Notes under the pieces: generated by a model
Seen by the model: the letters and a program-made list of their open reading frames with translations, nothing else
Databases searched by the model: none
What the model was told of the DNA's origin: nothing
NCBI GenBank assembly: GCA_021647315.1
Contig: JAKIUY010000018.1
Span: 1 to 52,333 of the forward strand
Reading direction: 5' to 3'
DNA: 52,333 nucleotides
Origin: Victivallaceae bacterium
GTDB lineage: Bacteria > Verrucomicrobiota > Lentisphaeria > Victivallales > Victivallaceae
Translations under genes and position numbers: made by a program
In this document: piece after piece, positions 18,508-27,800 of the stretch
Layout: each line of letters opens with the position of its first letter
Numbering within the stretch: the stretch's first letter is position 1

Positions 18508-19455
18508 ATGAAAGTAGCATCAGTACAATTTAATCACGCCCCTGATGATATTGAATATAATCTAAATAAAATAAGAATTTTCTGCGAACAAGCAGCTAAG
18601 GCAGGACATGAACTTATTGTTTTTCCCGAAATGTGCATTATTGGTTACTGGCATGTCAGAAATTTTAGTTGTAATGAGCTAGAAAAGCTTGCTGAAATGG
18701 TTCCTGCCGGCAAGTCTACTCAATATTTGTTGGAGCTGGCGACAAAACATAATATTTCAATAGGTGCCGGACTTATCGAGCTTGCTGATGACGGTAAGCT
18801 TTATAACACATATATTGTCGCCATGCCGAATGGCAAAATCGCAAGTCACCGTAAATTACATTGTTTCATCAATAAACATATGGCTTCCGGCAATGAATAT
18901 ACTGTCTTCGAATTACCCAACGGAGTCAAAGCCGGGATACTGATTTGTTACGATAATAATATTATTGAAAATGTTAGAATCACCGCTTTAATGGGAGCAG
19001 AAGTCTTGTTAGCACCGCATCAAACTGGCGGTTGTGTAACTCCGAGTCCGCTCTGCATGGGCGGCATTGACATTGAATTGTGGGAACAACGCGAAACTCG
19101 ACGTAAAGAACTGGAGAGTGAATTCAAAGGACCGAAAGGCCGTGAGTGGCTTATGAAATGGCTCCCTGCGCGGGCTCATGATAATGGTATGTTCCTAATT
19201 TTCAGCAATGGCGTCGGAAGAGATGATGACGAAGTCAGAACCGGCAATGCTACAATTTTTGATCCATACGGAAATATTCTAGCGGAAACCTGGGAAGCTG
19301 CCGACAAGATGATTTCCGCAGATCTGGATTTATCCTTGCTTCCGCAGTGTACCGGGCGTCGCTGGATAAAAAGTCGCCGTCCAGGTTTATATGGATCGAT
19401 AGCGGTAGCTACCGGCTTGGAAGAAGACACAAGAAAAGTAAGATTTCAAACATAA
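18508..19455 (+). CDS. Nitrilase-superfamily carbon-nitrogen hydrolase
   Basis: 315 residues with the complete triad: E41 in IVFPEMC, K116 in SHRKLHCF and C147 in ILICYDNN. The fold landmarks KVASVQFNHAP at the start and GNATIFDPYGNILAE near the end also fit. Probably a cytoplasmic amidase or carbamoylase; substrate unknown. An insertion of about 50 residues follows the catalytic Cys region (PLCMGGIDIELWEQRETRR), as in branches acting on N-carbamoyl or aliphatic amides. CAGGAG precedes the ATG. It is 13 bp from the following oxidoreductase gene, so the two are an operon and may act on the same amino- or amide-sugar-like compound. Confidence 0.9.
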   Translation: MKVASVQFNHAPDDIEYNLNKIRIFCEQAAKAGHELIVFPEMCIIGYWHVRNFSCNELEKLAEMVPAGKSTQYLLELATKHNISIGAGLIELADDGKLYNTYIVAMPNGKIASHRKLHCFINKHMASGNEYTVFELPNGVKAGILICYDNNIIENVRITALMGAEVLLAPHQTGGCVTPSPLCMGGIDIELWEQRETRRKELESEFKGPKGREWLMKWLPARAHDNGMFLIFSNGVGRDDDEVRTGNATIFDPYGNILAETWEAADKMISADLDLSLLPQCTGRRWIKSRRPGLYGSIAVATGLEEDTRKVRFQT

Positions 19456-19468
19456 AAAAAGGATTATT

Positions 19469-20551
19469 ATGAAAAATAAAATTGATGTCGCAGTACTCGG
19501 TCTCGGCGGCATGGGGTCGACTCATGCCGGCGCGGCTAAAGCTTCACCTTATGTTAATAAAATATACGGTTACGAACCGGATGCGGAACGCGCTGCTCTG
19601 CGGGGTAAAGAGCTTGATATCGAAGCTACATCTGATCTTGATGCAATTATGAATAACCCGGCGATAAAGCTGATCTATATTGCCTCGATTAACGGGGTTC
19701 ATTCGGCACAGGCTATTCGGGCGATGCGGGCCGGAAAATCAGTATTGTGTGAAAAACCAATGGGAGAAACGCTTGCAGAGGCTCAGAAAATGGTTGAAGT
19801 CCAGCAGGAGACCGGTCAATTTCTCCAGATCGGCTTTGAACTGCACTATTCAAAAATCTATATGCAGGCTAAACAGTGGATTGATGAAGGCCTGATCGGC
19901 ACCCCGGTCAATTGTCACTGCCGTTACTATTGCAGTGAATTCCATAGTAAAAACAGTTGGCGTAGCAATAGCACCGGAACGTTGATCGGCGAAAAACTTT
20001 CCCATTACCTCGACCTGCAACGCTGGTTTGTCGGCAGCCCGGTCGAAGAGGTTTTTTCAATGAACGCCCCCAATGTGGTCGATTATTTTAACCACCCTGA
20101 CAATCATCAAATCAATCTGCGTTTTGCCAACGGCGCGGCAGCGAACCTGAATTTTGTCATGTATATCGCTGAATCAGATCACCGCGATCCACTGTTGGAG
20201 ATGTTGGAAAAACAGTCCGATGACGGTCATACCCTGACCTACTATATCTTCGGCACCAAAGGCGCGATCGAAACCGATGTTTTCCGACGCCGTATCCGGC
20301 GCTGGGTATTTACCGACAGTCCGGAAAGACTGGTCAGTGCCATTGCCGAAACCATTACCTATGACAAAGCTGAAGATCAAATATGGATTCATAACACCCA
20401 CGGTCAGAATGTACATATTGCCGAACTGGTCGCAACAGGCATGGCACCGGAAAATCCGGTCACCGATTCATTTGAAACCATGAAGGTCGGCTTCGCGGCG
20501 GAAATATCTGAAAAAGAAAGACGCATTGTAAAACTATCAGAACTGAATTAA
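19469..20551 (+). CDS. Gfo/Idh/MocA family NAD(P)-dependent oxidoreductase
   Basis: 360 residues. Rossmann start VAVLGLGGMGSTHAG, then SINGVHSAQAIRAMRAGKSV, the family EKP motif in LCEKPMGETLAEA, and QIGFELHYS. The C-terminal substrate domain shows GEKLSHYLDLQRWFVG, with the His expected near the active site. Oxidises or reduces a sugar or cyclitol; substrate not predictable. GGATTATT precedes the ATG. Its operon with the nitrilase and its position after the GntR sensor and GH78 gene suggest a sugar-acid or amide-sugar pathway. Confidence 0.92.
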   Translation: MKNKIDVAVLGLGGMGSTHAGAAKASPYVNKIYGYEPDAERAALRGKELDIEATSDLDAIMNNPAIKLIYIASINGVHSAQAIRAMRAGKSVLCEKPMGETLAEAQKMVEVQQETGQFLQIGFELHYSKIYMQAKQWIDEGLIGTPVNCHCRYYCSEFHSKNSWRSNSTGTLIGEKLSHYLDLQRWFVGSPVEEVFSMNAPNVVDYFNHPDNHQINLRFANGAAANLNFVMYIAESDHRDPLLEMLEKQSDDGHTLTYYIFGTKGAIETDVFRRRIRRWVFTDSPERLVSAIAETITYDKAEDQIWIHNTHGQNVHIAELVATGMAPENPVTDSFETMKVGFAAEISEKERRIVKLSELN

Positions 20552-20555
20552 ATTA

Positions 20556-20726
20556 TTAAAATAGTCGCCTGTTGAAAACAACAAATTGAAACGGAAAATT
20601 AAAAGATGATATTAGAGGTGATTTCAAAAATCCAACGCGAGCCAGATTTTTCATTTGCTGACTAAGTGTTTTAATTTTTAAGCGTTGCTCTTGCGCTTCG
20701 CGACATTTGAGTGTATTTTGTCTCAT
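20556..20726 (-). CDS. Small hypothetical protein (56 aa)
   Basis: ATG 20726 is preceded by AAGGA about 10 bases upstream. The first 33 residues (MRQNTLKCREAQEQRLKIKT, then LSQQMKNLAR) are charged and helix-like. The rest is hydrophobic and reads out through the shared 16-bp repeat, suggesting a truncated 3' end. No family recognised; it could be the start of a lost mobile-element protein. Confidence 0.3.
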   Translation of the reverse strand: MRQNTLKCREAQEQRLKIKTLSQQMKNLARVGFLKSPLISSFNFPFQFVVFNRRLF

Positions 20727-20838
20727 GGCGTTTTTTCCTTATTATTTTTGTTTTGGGTAAAACTTTAATAAAGGTTCAAACAGCTTTTCAAGGCCATTTA
20801 GACCTGCCGGACAAGTGCCCTAATCATAAATAATTTTC

Positions 20839-20856
20839 TTTGCCGTATTCGGCAAA
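20839..20856. terminator. Bidirectional terminator hairpin
   Basis: TTTGCCG-TATT-CGGCAAA, a 7-bp perfect stem with A/T-rich flanks on both sides, between convergent genes. Confidence 0.65.
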
Positions 20857-20867
20857 AATATTTTAAA

Positions 20868-23420
20868 TTAGTTTTCTGTTACCTTATTAATAAAATAGTA
20901 GGGGAAATTTCGTTCAAAATTCAATTTCTGTGCATAGTTCTTGAGCTCTTTTCCCTTGTTTGGGTAGATTACCGAAAGAGAATAGCAGATTATTGGTTTG
21001 TAACGTAGGGAAAATGTTGACTCGTTTAACATTCTAATAACATTATCGTCCTTGCCGTTCAGAAGTTTCAGCAGAAGTTTGTCTGATTCAGACTTTCTTT
21101 CAGCAAGTTGTTTTTTTGTTTTATCGAGCCAGTATTCAGCTTTTTCAGGTTGATTTTTATATTTGTAAAGAGCAAAAAGATAGAGGGACTTGTAAATAGT
21201 TGAATATTCTATTTTTATCTGCTTCAATGCTTTTTCAGCTTCGCCAGGATTCAGCATATCAATATTTGCCTGAAACAGCAGAATATTTCTGACATCTTGC
21301 TGATCATATTTTTGAATCAGATTTTTGTATTCTTTCAGATTCTTAAATGCATAAGCCACATACAGCTTATAATCTAGCCCCAGGTCGTTGCTTTTGGTTT
21401 CTTTTTTATAATTTTTCGCATAAGTCTTTTCTAAAATCTTTGCTTTTGCCTTTTTATTTTGAAGCAAGTAAAGCCAAAGCAGCTTACCAAAAGCATCATA
21501 ATTCAAAGGGGTCTTTTTCAATACTTTTTCATATTTATGCTCAAATCCCGAAAACTGCTTTAAACCAACAGCCATCTGGAACAACATTTCTTCGTCGTCA
21601 GGATTTTTCGTGATTGAATATCCTTTCTTATAAAATGCTTGAGCACTTTTCAGGTCTCCATTGCAGGCAAATAGGTAGGCAAGGGCTTTCAGCGGGTAGG
21701 GATTCTTGCGATCTGCTTTTACTGCTTGGTTAAAGTATGCAATTGCTTGAACCTGGGTTTCCAAAATTCGACCATATAAGTACAATAATGCGGAATTATC
21801 AGGATCTTCGTCCAGCAGTTTTTTGTAGTAGTCTAGCATTTCCTTGCGTCTGCCTTTTGAGATTTGCAACGATTGGTAAATGCGGTGCCACTGTTGATTA
21901 ACTGGACGTTTGCCGAGTCTGGTTTTAAAAAAAACAATAACACGAGGAATTTTACGGTCCGTTGCTGCTTGCCTGTAATAGTTGTCAAACAGCTCCTCAT
22001 TATCAGGATCAGCCCGCAAATGAGCTTCCATGAAATTATAAAGATCCTCAGCCTTAAGTTTTTCAGTCTTCAAGATGGTCAGCAGCTCATTGACCGAATA
22101 ATTCAACATCGATACACGTGTTTTCCTGACAACTGAACGCTCGGAATCGAGATTGATTTTTTCAGGAAATGATTCAAAAATATAGTCTACATCCCGAAGT
22201 TCGATAAAAGCTCTGCCTACATAGAAAAAATAGGGATATTCTTTGTTTTCGATAGGATTTACCTGGTATTCAGTCTCTTCCCATAAAACAACAGCAGCTC
22301 CATCGACATTCAGAATGAATGCATTATCTCCTAAAAAGCGTTGAAACAGTGTGTTTTGAATATTGATTGTTACGGTTTTCGGTTTTTGCTCACCAACGGT
22401 AATTTCAATAGGTAATTCCCCCTCCGGAACATGTATCCTACGAAAATTATTTCCGAGTACAGTTGCAGAGCTCCCCCTGGCAGGCTTCACTTTTACCATG
22501 ACCGGCAAACCGTTTGCAATTATCAGATTCTGATTATTTTTCAAGTAACTGTTAAATTTAAAGAGTATCAGGCAGACAATTATAACGGCTGCGGGAATTG
22601 CAATTGTCCAGAAAGTTTTACGCCAGTTAAAATCAACAGGTGGTAGAATTGTTCTGTCAAGAAGGACTTTTTGTTCAGAAAACTGAACTAACTTTCTGAA
22701 TTTTTTATCCTTTCCTGCAAAGCCGGGAACATCACGGCAGATAATTTTAAATATATCCAGGGCATTATCATGATCATTTTGTTCCTGATATGCTTTTGCC
22801 AATAGCAACAACAGCCATAGTTCCTGCTCTTTGGAGCGTTCTTCCAGATAGGAGAGCAGGGTACGGGCTCGTTCCAGATTGCCCTTCTCAATACAGCCAA
22901 TTCCGACTGCCCGTTTTGCCGCTATATTTTCGGGGTCAATTTTTAATGCCTTCTCAAATAATTCATCAGCTTTGGCTGAATCCTTTATTCGTTCATAATG
23001 ACAGCCCAGATACATATGCACCGCAAAATTATCACGCAACTTAATCTGCATATCATTTGCCAGTGCTTCTGCTTTGTCGTTATGTCTGAAAGTAACAAAT
23101 GCCACATGGGCATCCATTGCAACGTCAGGATCATTCCGTTTTTCAGTAAGATTTTTTTCCACCTCTTCCACAGTTGCGTCACCAGCGTGCTGCCACTCTT
23201 TCAAACTCATATAACGGTGTGTTCTACACGAAGGGCAGTAATCCAGAATTTTCTTTTTCCCGAGTGGAATGATCGGAATAAACAGTACGACAAACCAGTA
23301 TCCGGTTTCATAAGATGACAACTCTCCTTGATAACCGCACTGTTCGCAAACACCATGATATTTTTCTACATTCTTTTTGCCGACATAATTTGTTCCGATT
23401 CCGTTAATTGTTGATGGCAT
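20868..23420 (-). CDS. Zinc-ribbon, single-pass membrane protein with TPR repeats
   Basis: 850 residues. An N-terminal zinc ribbon uses C25, C28, C62 and C65 (VCEQCG and CPSC) around the hydrophobic FVVLFIPIIPLGK. TPR units follow (about 115-235: AVHMYLGCHYE, AKADELFEKALKIDPENIAA). There is one membrane span at about 268-288 (TFWTIAIPAAVIIVCLILFK), a small beta-rich domain, and a second TPR array at about 520-700 (LDEDPDNSALLYLYGRIL). It is likely a scaffold anchored in the inner membrane; partner unknown. It is alone on its strand with no obvious link to the sugar genes, which suggests a housekeeping or envelope role. ATG 23420 has AAGG about 10 bases upstream. Confidence 0.8.
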   Translation of the reverse strand: MPSTINGIGTNYVGKKNVEKYHGVCEQCGYQGELSSYETGYWFVVLFIPIIPLGKKKILDYCPSCRTHRYMSLKEWQHAGDATVEEVEKNLTEKRNDPDVAMDAHVAFVTFRHNDKAEALANDMQIKLRDNFAVHMYLGCHYERIKDSAKADELFEKALKIDPENIAAKRAVGIGCIEKGNLERARTLLSYLEERSKEQELWLLLLLAKAYQEQNDHDNALDIFKIICRDVPGFAGKDKKFRKLVQFSEQKVLLDRTILPPVDFNWRKTFWTIAIPAAVIIVCLILFKFNSYLKNNQNLIIANGLPVMVKVKPARGSSATVLGNNFRRIHVPEGELPIEITVGEQKPKTVTINIQNTLFQRFLGDNAFILNVDGAAVVLWEETEYQVNPIENKEYPYFFYVGRAFIELRDVDYIFESFPEKINLDSERSVVRKTRVSMLNYSVNELLTILKTEKLKAEDLYNFMEAHLRADPDNEELFDNYYRQAATDRKIPRVIVFFKTRLGKRPVNQQWHRIYQSLQISKGRRKEMLDYYKKLLDEDPDNSALLYLYGRILETQVQAIAYFNQAVKADRKNPYPLKALAYLFACNGDLKSAQAFYKKGYSITKNPDDEEMLFQMAVGLKQFSGFEHKYEKVLKKTPLNYDAFGKLLWLYLLQNKKAKAKILEKTYAKNYKKETKSNDLGLDYKLYVAYAFKNLKEYKNLIQKYDQQDVRNILLFQANIDMLNPGEAEKALKQIKIEYSTIYKSLYLFALYKYKNQPEKAEYWLDKTKKQLAERKSESDKLLLKLLNGKDDNVIRMLNESTFSLRYKPIICYSLSVIYPNKGKELKNYAQKLNFERNFPYYFINKVTEN

Positions 23421-23646
23421 AGTCCAAACCTTCCCCGCTAAAATTCAACCTTTCATAATAACTCATACCAGTATGATTTCATGATTACAGCATACTAGCT
23501 CAAAAAACTCTTAATCCGCTAATATAGCCTTGGAGAAAAGTTTTTACAGATATCATTGCGAAAATCTAAAAAAATCAACTCGAATGAGGAATTATAAACG
23601 ACGGGAAAACTGTAGAAGCTGGCGAAATGCCAGTGAGTAGCGTCGA

Positions 23647-24672
23647 TTAACGAGCAGGTAATCGCAGATGAGTTTCTAAAAATGGCTTGGCCTGTTCCCA
23701 GAGCAAAATATGACCGTCCTCATGTAAGATGTATTGGAAATCATCCAGTCTGTCCAATTCCCGGTAGGCGGCTTCAACCGTCTTCAATATCGCATCGCGA
23801 TCTGCCGGGGTAATTAGACTATCAAGCTGCCCGGCCTGCAATTGCAGTGGTTGCGGAGCAATAAGACTGAAAAGTTCCGGCACATCACCGTACTGTAGAA
23901 TACCGAACGGATATTGAATCGCGCATGAGCCAAGTTTAAGCGAACGTTCACGGAAAGTATTCATACAGCCTGCCACGACAGAGGCTTTTATGCGTTCATC
24001 AAATATTGACAGCCACATGGCCATTCTGCCACCATAGGAATTCCCCATGCAGCCAATCATATCAGGTGTGACTTCAGGTCGCGACAGCAATGTATCGATA
24101 GCCGCCATGCCGTCCTGAACATGCAGAGCAGTAATATTCAAACCATACATCGATGCCGCCATTTGGATAACATTGCACCGGTCTCGTTTACCGCCAACCT
24201 GTCCGAGGTGTTCATCCCGACCAGTCCAGCCCCACCATGCTGGGGATAAAACAATAAAACCTGATTGCACCGCCTGAAGTCCATAGGCCCGCCGATGTTC
24301 TTCATAATCATCCCTGCCCTGAACTCCGCAAATAGAATCAATACCATATTTCGCGTGACCATGCAGAATCACAACACCCGGTCGCTGTTCGCCGGGTGCC
24401 AAATCATCCGGAACCAACAGATAGGCATAGAGTTGCGAAAACTCATTTACTGCGATACGTAACAGGTGGCGTGTATGACCATCCGCGGGGGTAACTTCAA
24501 CTGTTTCCACAGCCAACGGGAGACGTTCGGGCCTCGGCCCCAACAGTTCCCGAATCTGATGCCGGAAATCATGTTGCCATTGTTTGAAATCACTGCCTTC
24601 ACGATAAATCATTTTTGGCTGGTTTTTCGCACCGTAACTTTCGATAAAATCGATAAAAGATAAATTTTTCAT
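23647..24672 (-). CDS. Alpha/beta hydrolase, acetyl-xylan-esterase/dienelactone-hydrolase-like
   Basis: 341 residues with the catalytic triad S212 in GNSYGGR, D284 in GQLDSLITP and H321 in HEDGHIL. VVILHGHAKYG supplies the oxyanion region, and LSPAWWGWTGRDEHLG is a typical substrate-loop segment of carbohydrate-esterase-like members. No signal peptide. Probably a cytoplasmic esterase that deacylates sugar derivatives. It lies downstream of, and on the same strand as, the AraC regulator, separated by about 185 bp. Confidence 0.85.
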   Translation of the reverse strand: MKNLSFIDFIESYGAKNQPKMIYREGSDFKQWQHDFRHQIRELLGPRPERLPLAVETVEVTPADGHTRHLLRIAVNEFSQLYAYLLVPDDLAPGEQRPGVVILHGHAKYGIDSICGVQGRDDYEEHRRAYGLQAVQSGFIVLSPAWWGWTGRDEHLGQVGGKRDRCNVIQMAASMYGLNITALHVQDGMAAIDTLLSRPEVTPDMIGCMGNSYGGRMAMWLSIFDERIKASVVAGCMNTFRERSLKLGSCAIQYPFGILQYGDVPELFSLIAPQPLQLQAGQLDSLITPADRDAILKTVEAAYRELDRLDDFQYILHEDGHILLWEQAKPFLETHLRLPAR

Positions 24673-24848
24673 AATGAATTAACATATCCATACATGCATA
24701 CATTGCTATCGTTATTACAAAAAAATATCCATTTTATCCATTGCTGCAAAAATTACAAATCACCGGCATACAACTCCAATAAAAACGTCGAAGACTGTCG
24801 CAGAATAACCACGGTCTTTGCCTATACTTTAAAACGCTTGAAACTTTT

Positions 24849-24881
24849 TACAGTTTTTAGTTTCCAGTTTTTAGTTTCCAG
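24849..24881. repeat. Tandem 14-bp repeat across the araC-type stop codon
   Basis: GGAAACTAAAAACT (minus strand) occurs twice in direct tandem and includes the TAA stop of the AraC gene and the last residues WKLKTGN. Confidence 0.7.
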
Positions 24882-25738
24882 TGTCTTTTTATTGCGAGGC
24901 GCCGGTATTGATTTGGCGTGATGCCGGTATATTTTTTAAAAATAGCTGAAAACAGGTTCGGGGTGTCAAAACCGGTGTCATAACTCAACTCCTTAATCGA
25001 ACGCGATGAACTTCTCAACAACAGTTTACAACTTTCAATTTTGTGATTAGTAATATATTTGTACGGAGAAATATTCAGTTTACGTCGAAAGGCCCGGCTT
25101 AGATGTTCACGAGAAATATTAAGCTGTTCTGCCAACTCACTGACTTTGTACAGGTAATTTTCATGTTCTCCAATCAGCTTTATCGCTCGATTCAACAGAT
25201 GTTCGTCTGCCTGGCAGGATATTTGCTGTTCATGACTCCAGACGATGGAATTTAACAGTTTATTGACTAACGCGGCACTTTCCGCAACAAACAAATTCCG
25301 ATCACCGACACTGTTTTCAAAAGAACGTAATTTGCTGATTATCTCTGATTTCGGAGATAATTCAAAGAGATGACCGAACCGCTGAGTAATCTCAGTTACC
25401 GTATCCCAACTTGCCCCGGAGCTGAAATGCCCCCAAAGCACAACCCAGGGTTCGCTCGCTGATTCGGGATAATAATAGCTATAATTCCGAGTGGATGAAT
25501 TCAAAATGAACCCCCTGCCCGATGATAGGACGTGAATTTTATCGCCATCATCAAAACAGCCACAACCGGAAATTGTATATTGAAAAATGTTCAACTCTCC
25601 TATATCCCGTAATGAATTACAGTGGTAATCATCACTTTTAATGGTACTGAGGTTTACCGCATTAAAAACAGGTAGATGAGCAAAGCCGTTGAAGACATTC
25701 AGCTGCACCTGCCAATTATGTTCTATAAAATCACGCAT
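24857..25738 (-). CDS. AraC-family transcriptional regulator
   Basis: 293 residues. The N-terminal cupin-like sensor shows FQYTISGCGCFDDGDK, GRGFILNSS and WVVLWGHFSS. The C-terminal double HTH (about 185-285) shows LAEQLNISREHLSRAFRRK, then SPYKYITNHKI, LSYDTGFDTPNLFSAIFKKY and TGITPNQYRR. The family usually activates a nearby sugar-use gene; here the divergent URO-D-like gene at 25836 is the likely target. The last codons and stop lie in a tandem 14-bp repeat, which suggests the original C-terminus was altered by repeat growth. Confidence 0.92.
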   Translation of the reverse strand: MRDFIEHNWQVQLNVFNGFAHLPVFNAVNLSTIKSDDYHCNSLRDIGELNIFQYTISGCGCFDDGDKIHVLSSGRGFILNSSTRNYSYYYPESASEPWVVLWGHFSSGASWDTVTEITQRFGHLFELSPKSEIISKLRSFENSVGDRNLFVAESAALVNKLLNSIVWSHEQQISCQADEHLLNRAIKLIGEHENYLYKVSELAEQLNISREHLSRAFRRKLNISPYKYITNHKIESCKLLLRSSSRSIKELSYDTGFDTPNLFSAIFKKYTGITPNQYRRLAIKRHWKLKTGN

Positions 25739-25835
25739 ACATACTTTTTATCAAATATTAATAGTTGTTAATGGAACAATATACCATTATATTAGGCTAA
25801 TACAATATCACAAATAACGAACTAAAAGGGCAATC

Positions 25836-27110
25836 ATGAACAATAATTTGCATGTTACAACAGAAGAAAAAGTTTATCTGCGCGAACTGGCTAAAAAGCA
25901 TCATGGTTACGCAAATGCGCCCATTATGGAAGAGCGTCGCAAATTATGGTACAAGCATAATGCTCTGCAAGGCGAACGCCCAATGGTGGTAATGGAGCAT
26001 GGCGGATTTCAACAGGATATAATGCCACCATTGCGGTGTCTATCTCCAGTGGCAGTAATGATTGAAACCCAACTGTTAATGGCTATCATCAACTATGAAA
26101 TGATTAATGATGATAAAGTTATTTCACCGTTTTTTACGGTCTACTGGCAAATTAGCTTCAGTCTGTTTGATATGACTATCGAATTAAAACATGCAGCGGA
26201 CAGTGACGGCAGAGAGCGGGGTTATGGCTGGGAGCCGCCAATCAGTGATTTAGCCCATGGTCTTCCTACACTGAAACCGTCTACCTGGCAAGTTGACCGA
26301 GAACAGACATTGGCAACAAAAGTTGCGGTCGAAGAAATCATCGGTGACATTATGCCGGTAAAAATAAAAAACAATACACTTCAGTGGTTTTTTGGTCTAA
26401 GCTGTAGTGTAGTTAAATTGATGGGCATGGAAAATATGTTGTTTGCCATGCTCGATACCCCTGCCGAATTTACCGAGTTGATGAGCAGAATAGCCAATGA
26501 TCATCTGGCATTTGTACGCTGGCAGGAGCAGGAAGACCTTTTAACCCTGAATAATGAAAATGATTATGCCGGCGCCGGCAGTTTTGGTTTCACCAATGAA
26601 CTGCCGACCGCTGAGTGCAAGGCATCCGGCAACGTAACAATGAAAGACCTCTGGTTAAATACCAACTCGCAAGAATCTGTCGGAATTTCACCGGATATGT
26701 ACGAAGCGTTAATTTTCCCACACTATATTGATATTGCCGAACACTTTGGCCTCGTCTATTACGGGTGCTGTGAACCAGTGCATGATATTTGGGATTCCTG
26801 CATCAGCCAATTGCCTAATCTGCGCAAAGTATCGGTTTCCGCCTGGTGCAATGAAGAAATTATCGGTCCAAAACTTGCCGGCAGTAACGTCATCTACTCC
26901 CGCAAACCAAGCCCTAATTTTATTGCCGTAGATCAAGTGTTCAATGAAACAGTGTTCAGTGACCACATCGCGCATACCCTGAAATCAGCTAAAGGCTGTA
27001 CCCTTGAAATAATTTTCCGGGATATTATGACTTTGGTCGGCGACCGGACGCGCCCCGGCAAAGCAGTACAGATCGTCAGAGATCAGATTGATAAGCTATG
27101 GGGAAAATAA
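25836..27110 (+). CDS. Uroporphyrinogen-decarboxylase-like (URO-D superfamily) protein
   Basis: 424 residues. The C-terminal half matches the URO-D/MtaA-CmuA methyltransferase barrel: FGLVYYGCCEPVHDIWDSCI, NLRKVSVSAWCNEE and GCTLEIIFRDIMTL. The Cys-Glu-Pro and nearby His would be metal or cobamide-methyl ligands in methyltransferase members (family knowledge). The N-terminal 120 residues (EERRKLWYKHNALQGERPMV) are typical of the uncharacterised branch seen next to sugar-use genes. It is unlikely to be a heme-biosynthesis HemE. AAAAGGG precedes the ATG. It is divergent from the AraC regulator across 97 bp that contain an AATGG...CCATT inverted repeat. Confidence 0.8.
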   Translation: MNNNLHVTTEEKVYLRELAKKHHGYANAPIMEERRKLWYKHNALQGERPMVVMEHGGFQQDIMPPLRCLSPVAVMIETQLLMAIINYEMINDDKVISPFFTVYWQISFSLFDMTIELKHAADSDGRERGYGWEPPISDLAHGLPTLKPSTWQVDREQTLATKVAVEEIIGDIMPVKIKNNTLQWFFGLSCSVVKLMGMENMLFAMLDTPAEFTELMSRIANDHLAFVRWQEQEDLLTLNNENDYAGAGSFGFTNELPTAECKASGNVTMKDLWLNTNSQESVGISPDMYEALIFPHYIDIAEHFGLVYYGCCEPVHDIWDSCISQLPNLRKVSVSAWCNEEIIGPKLAGSNVIYSRKPSPNFIAVDQVFNETVFSDHIAHTLKSAKGCTLEIIFRDIMTLVGDRTRPGKAVQIVRDQIDKLWGK

Positions 27111-27133
27111 TGGTTAATGGTTAATGGTTAATG
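27108..27133. repeat. Tandem 7-bp repeat (TAATGGT)n at the URO-D-like stop codon
   Basis: TAATGGT is repeated three times plus a partial unit; the first TAA is the stop codon of the URO-D-like gene. Confidence 0.75.
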
Positions 27134-27181
27134 TGAGGTGAACATAACCGGCTTTGCCGGAACTAAAAAAATTAACCACGA

Positions 27182-27215
27182 ACGGCAACGCTTTAAAATA
27201 TTAAAGCATTGCCGT
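27182..27215. terminator. Long hairpin between convergent genes
   Basis: 15-bp arms at 27182-27196 and 27201-27215 with one C/A mismatch and an AATA loop. Convergent placement suggests a bidirectional terminator, although no T-run follows. Confidence 0.6.
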
Positions 27216-27266
27216 ATTCTGTACATAATGCAGACAGGACACCTGCGGTCCCGGGCATGATATGGC

Positions 27267-27800
27267 CTATTCCTGGGCAGCGACCTTTTCAATACTGATA
27301 TTTTTGACATAAACGGCATCATCACTGGCCAGATAGACACTGATAATATAGATATAAAACCTGACAGCTCCGGGCTTGATAGTTATTTTTCTGGAAAAAT
27401 CTTTCCAGTCGAATTCAGCGCGTTTTTTAAAGGTAAAACCACTGTATTGCAGCGACTTTTTATTAACATCAACCTGACGGAACATCACCTGGAATTTACC
27501 GGAAAGTTTGTCACATTTAATTTTTGCCTTGATGATAACTTCATCACCCACTTGGACTTTTATCCCTTTCAAACGATTATTAATACGGGCGTATTTATCA
27601 GGCGTCTCCGCACCTATTACCTTTAAATATGGCCCATCAATAGTGTCAGCGGGGAGAAATTGAAACAGTTCAATATCTTTCTTAGGAATATACCAATTTG
27701 CCTTGCCCGCTTTGAAGTCACCATTTTTTACCAAGTTTTCACCGGCAAATGCTCCAACTACCATCAATAACGCCATCATGCCAACAATCATCTTTTTCAT
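27267..27800 (-). CDS. Small secreted carbohydrate-binding-module-like protein
   Basis: 177 residues. Signal peptide MKKMIVGMMALLMVVGAFAG. The mature start ENLVKNGDFKAGKANW is the typical opening of a CBM4/CBM9-type galactose-binding jelly roll, and the fold ends with DDAVYVKNISIEKV. No catalytic domain, so it probably binds an exported or cell-surface glycan. It is last in a minus-strand set after an Idh/MocA gene and a DUF4838 gene, but 324 bp separate it from the latter. Confidence 0.75.
   Translation of the reverse strand: MKKMIVGMMALLMVVGAFAGENLVKNGDFKAGKANWYIPKKDIELFQFLPADTIDGPYLKVIGAETPDKYARINNRLKGIKVQVGDEVIIKAKIKCDKLSGKFQVMFRQVDVNKKSLQYSGFTFKKRAEFDWKDFSRKITIKPGAVRFYIYIISVYLASDDAVYVKNISIEKVAAQE

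Larger units (their letters stand above)
20552..20867. other. Intergenic region between convergent genes
   Basis: 316 bp between the oxidoreductase (plus) and the TPR gene (minus). Holds a small minus-strand reading frame, a 16-bp sequence shared with 8435-8450 (GTCGCCTGTTGAAAAC at 20564-20579), and a terminator hairpin at 20839. Confidence 0.6.

Noticed and set aside
25836..27110. HemE of heme biosynthesis
   Set aside because: The N-terminal region and the genomic setting (AraC regulator, sugar genes) fit the uncharacterised URO-D branch, not a housekeeping HemE.
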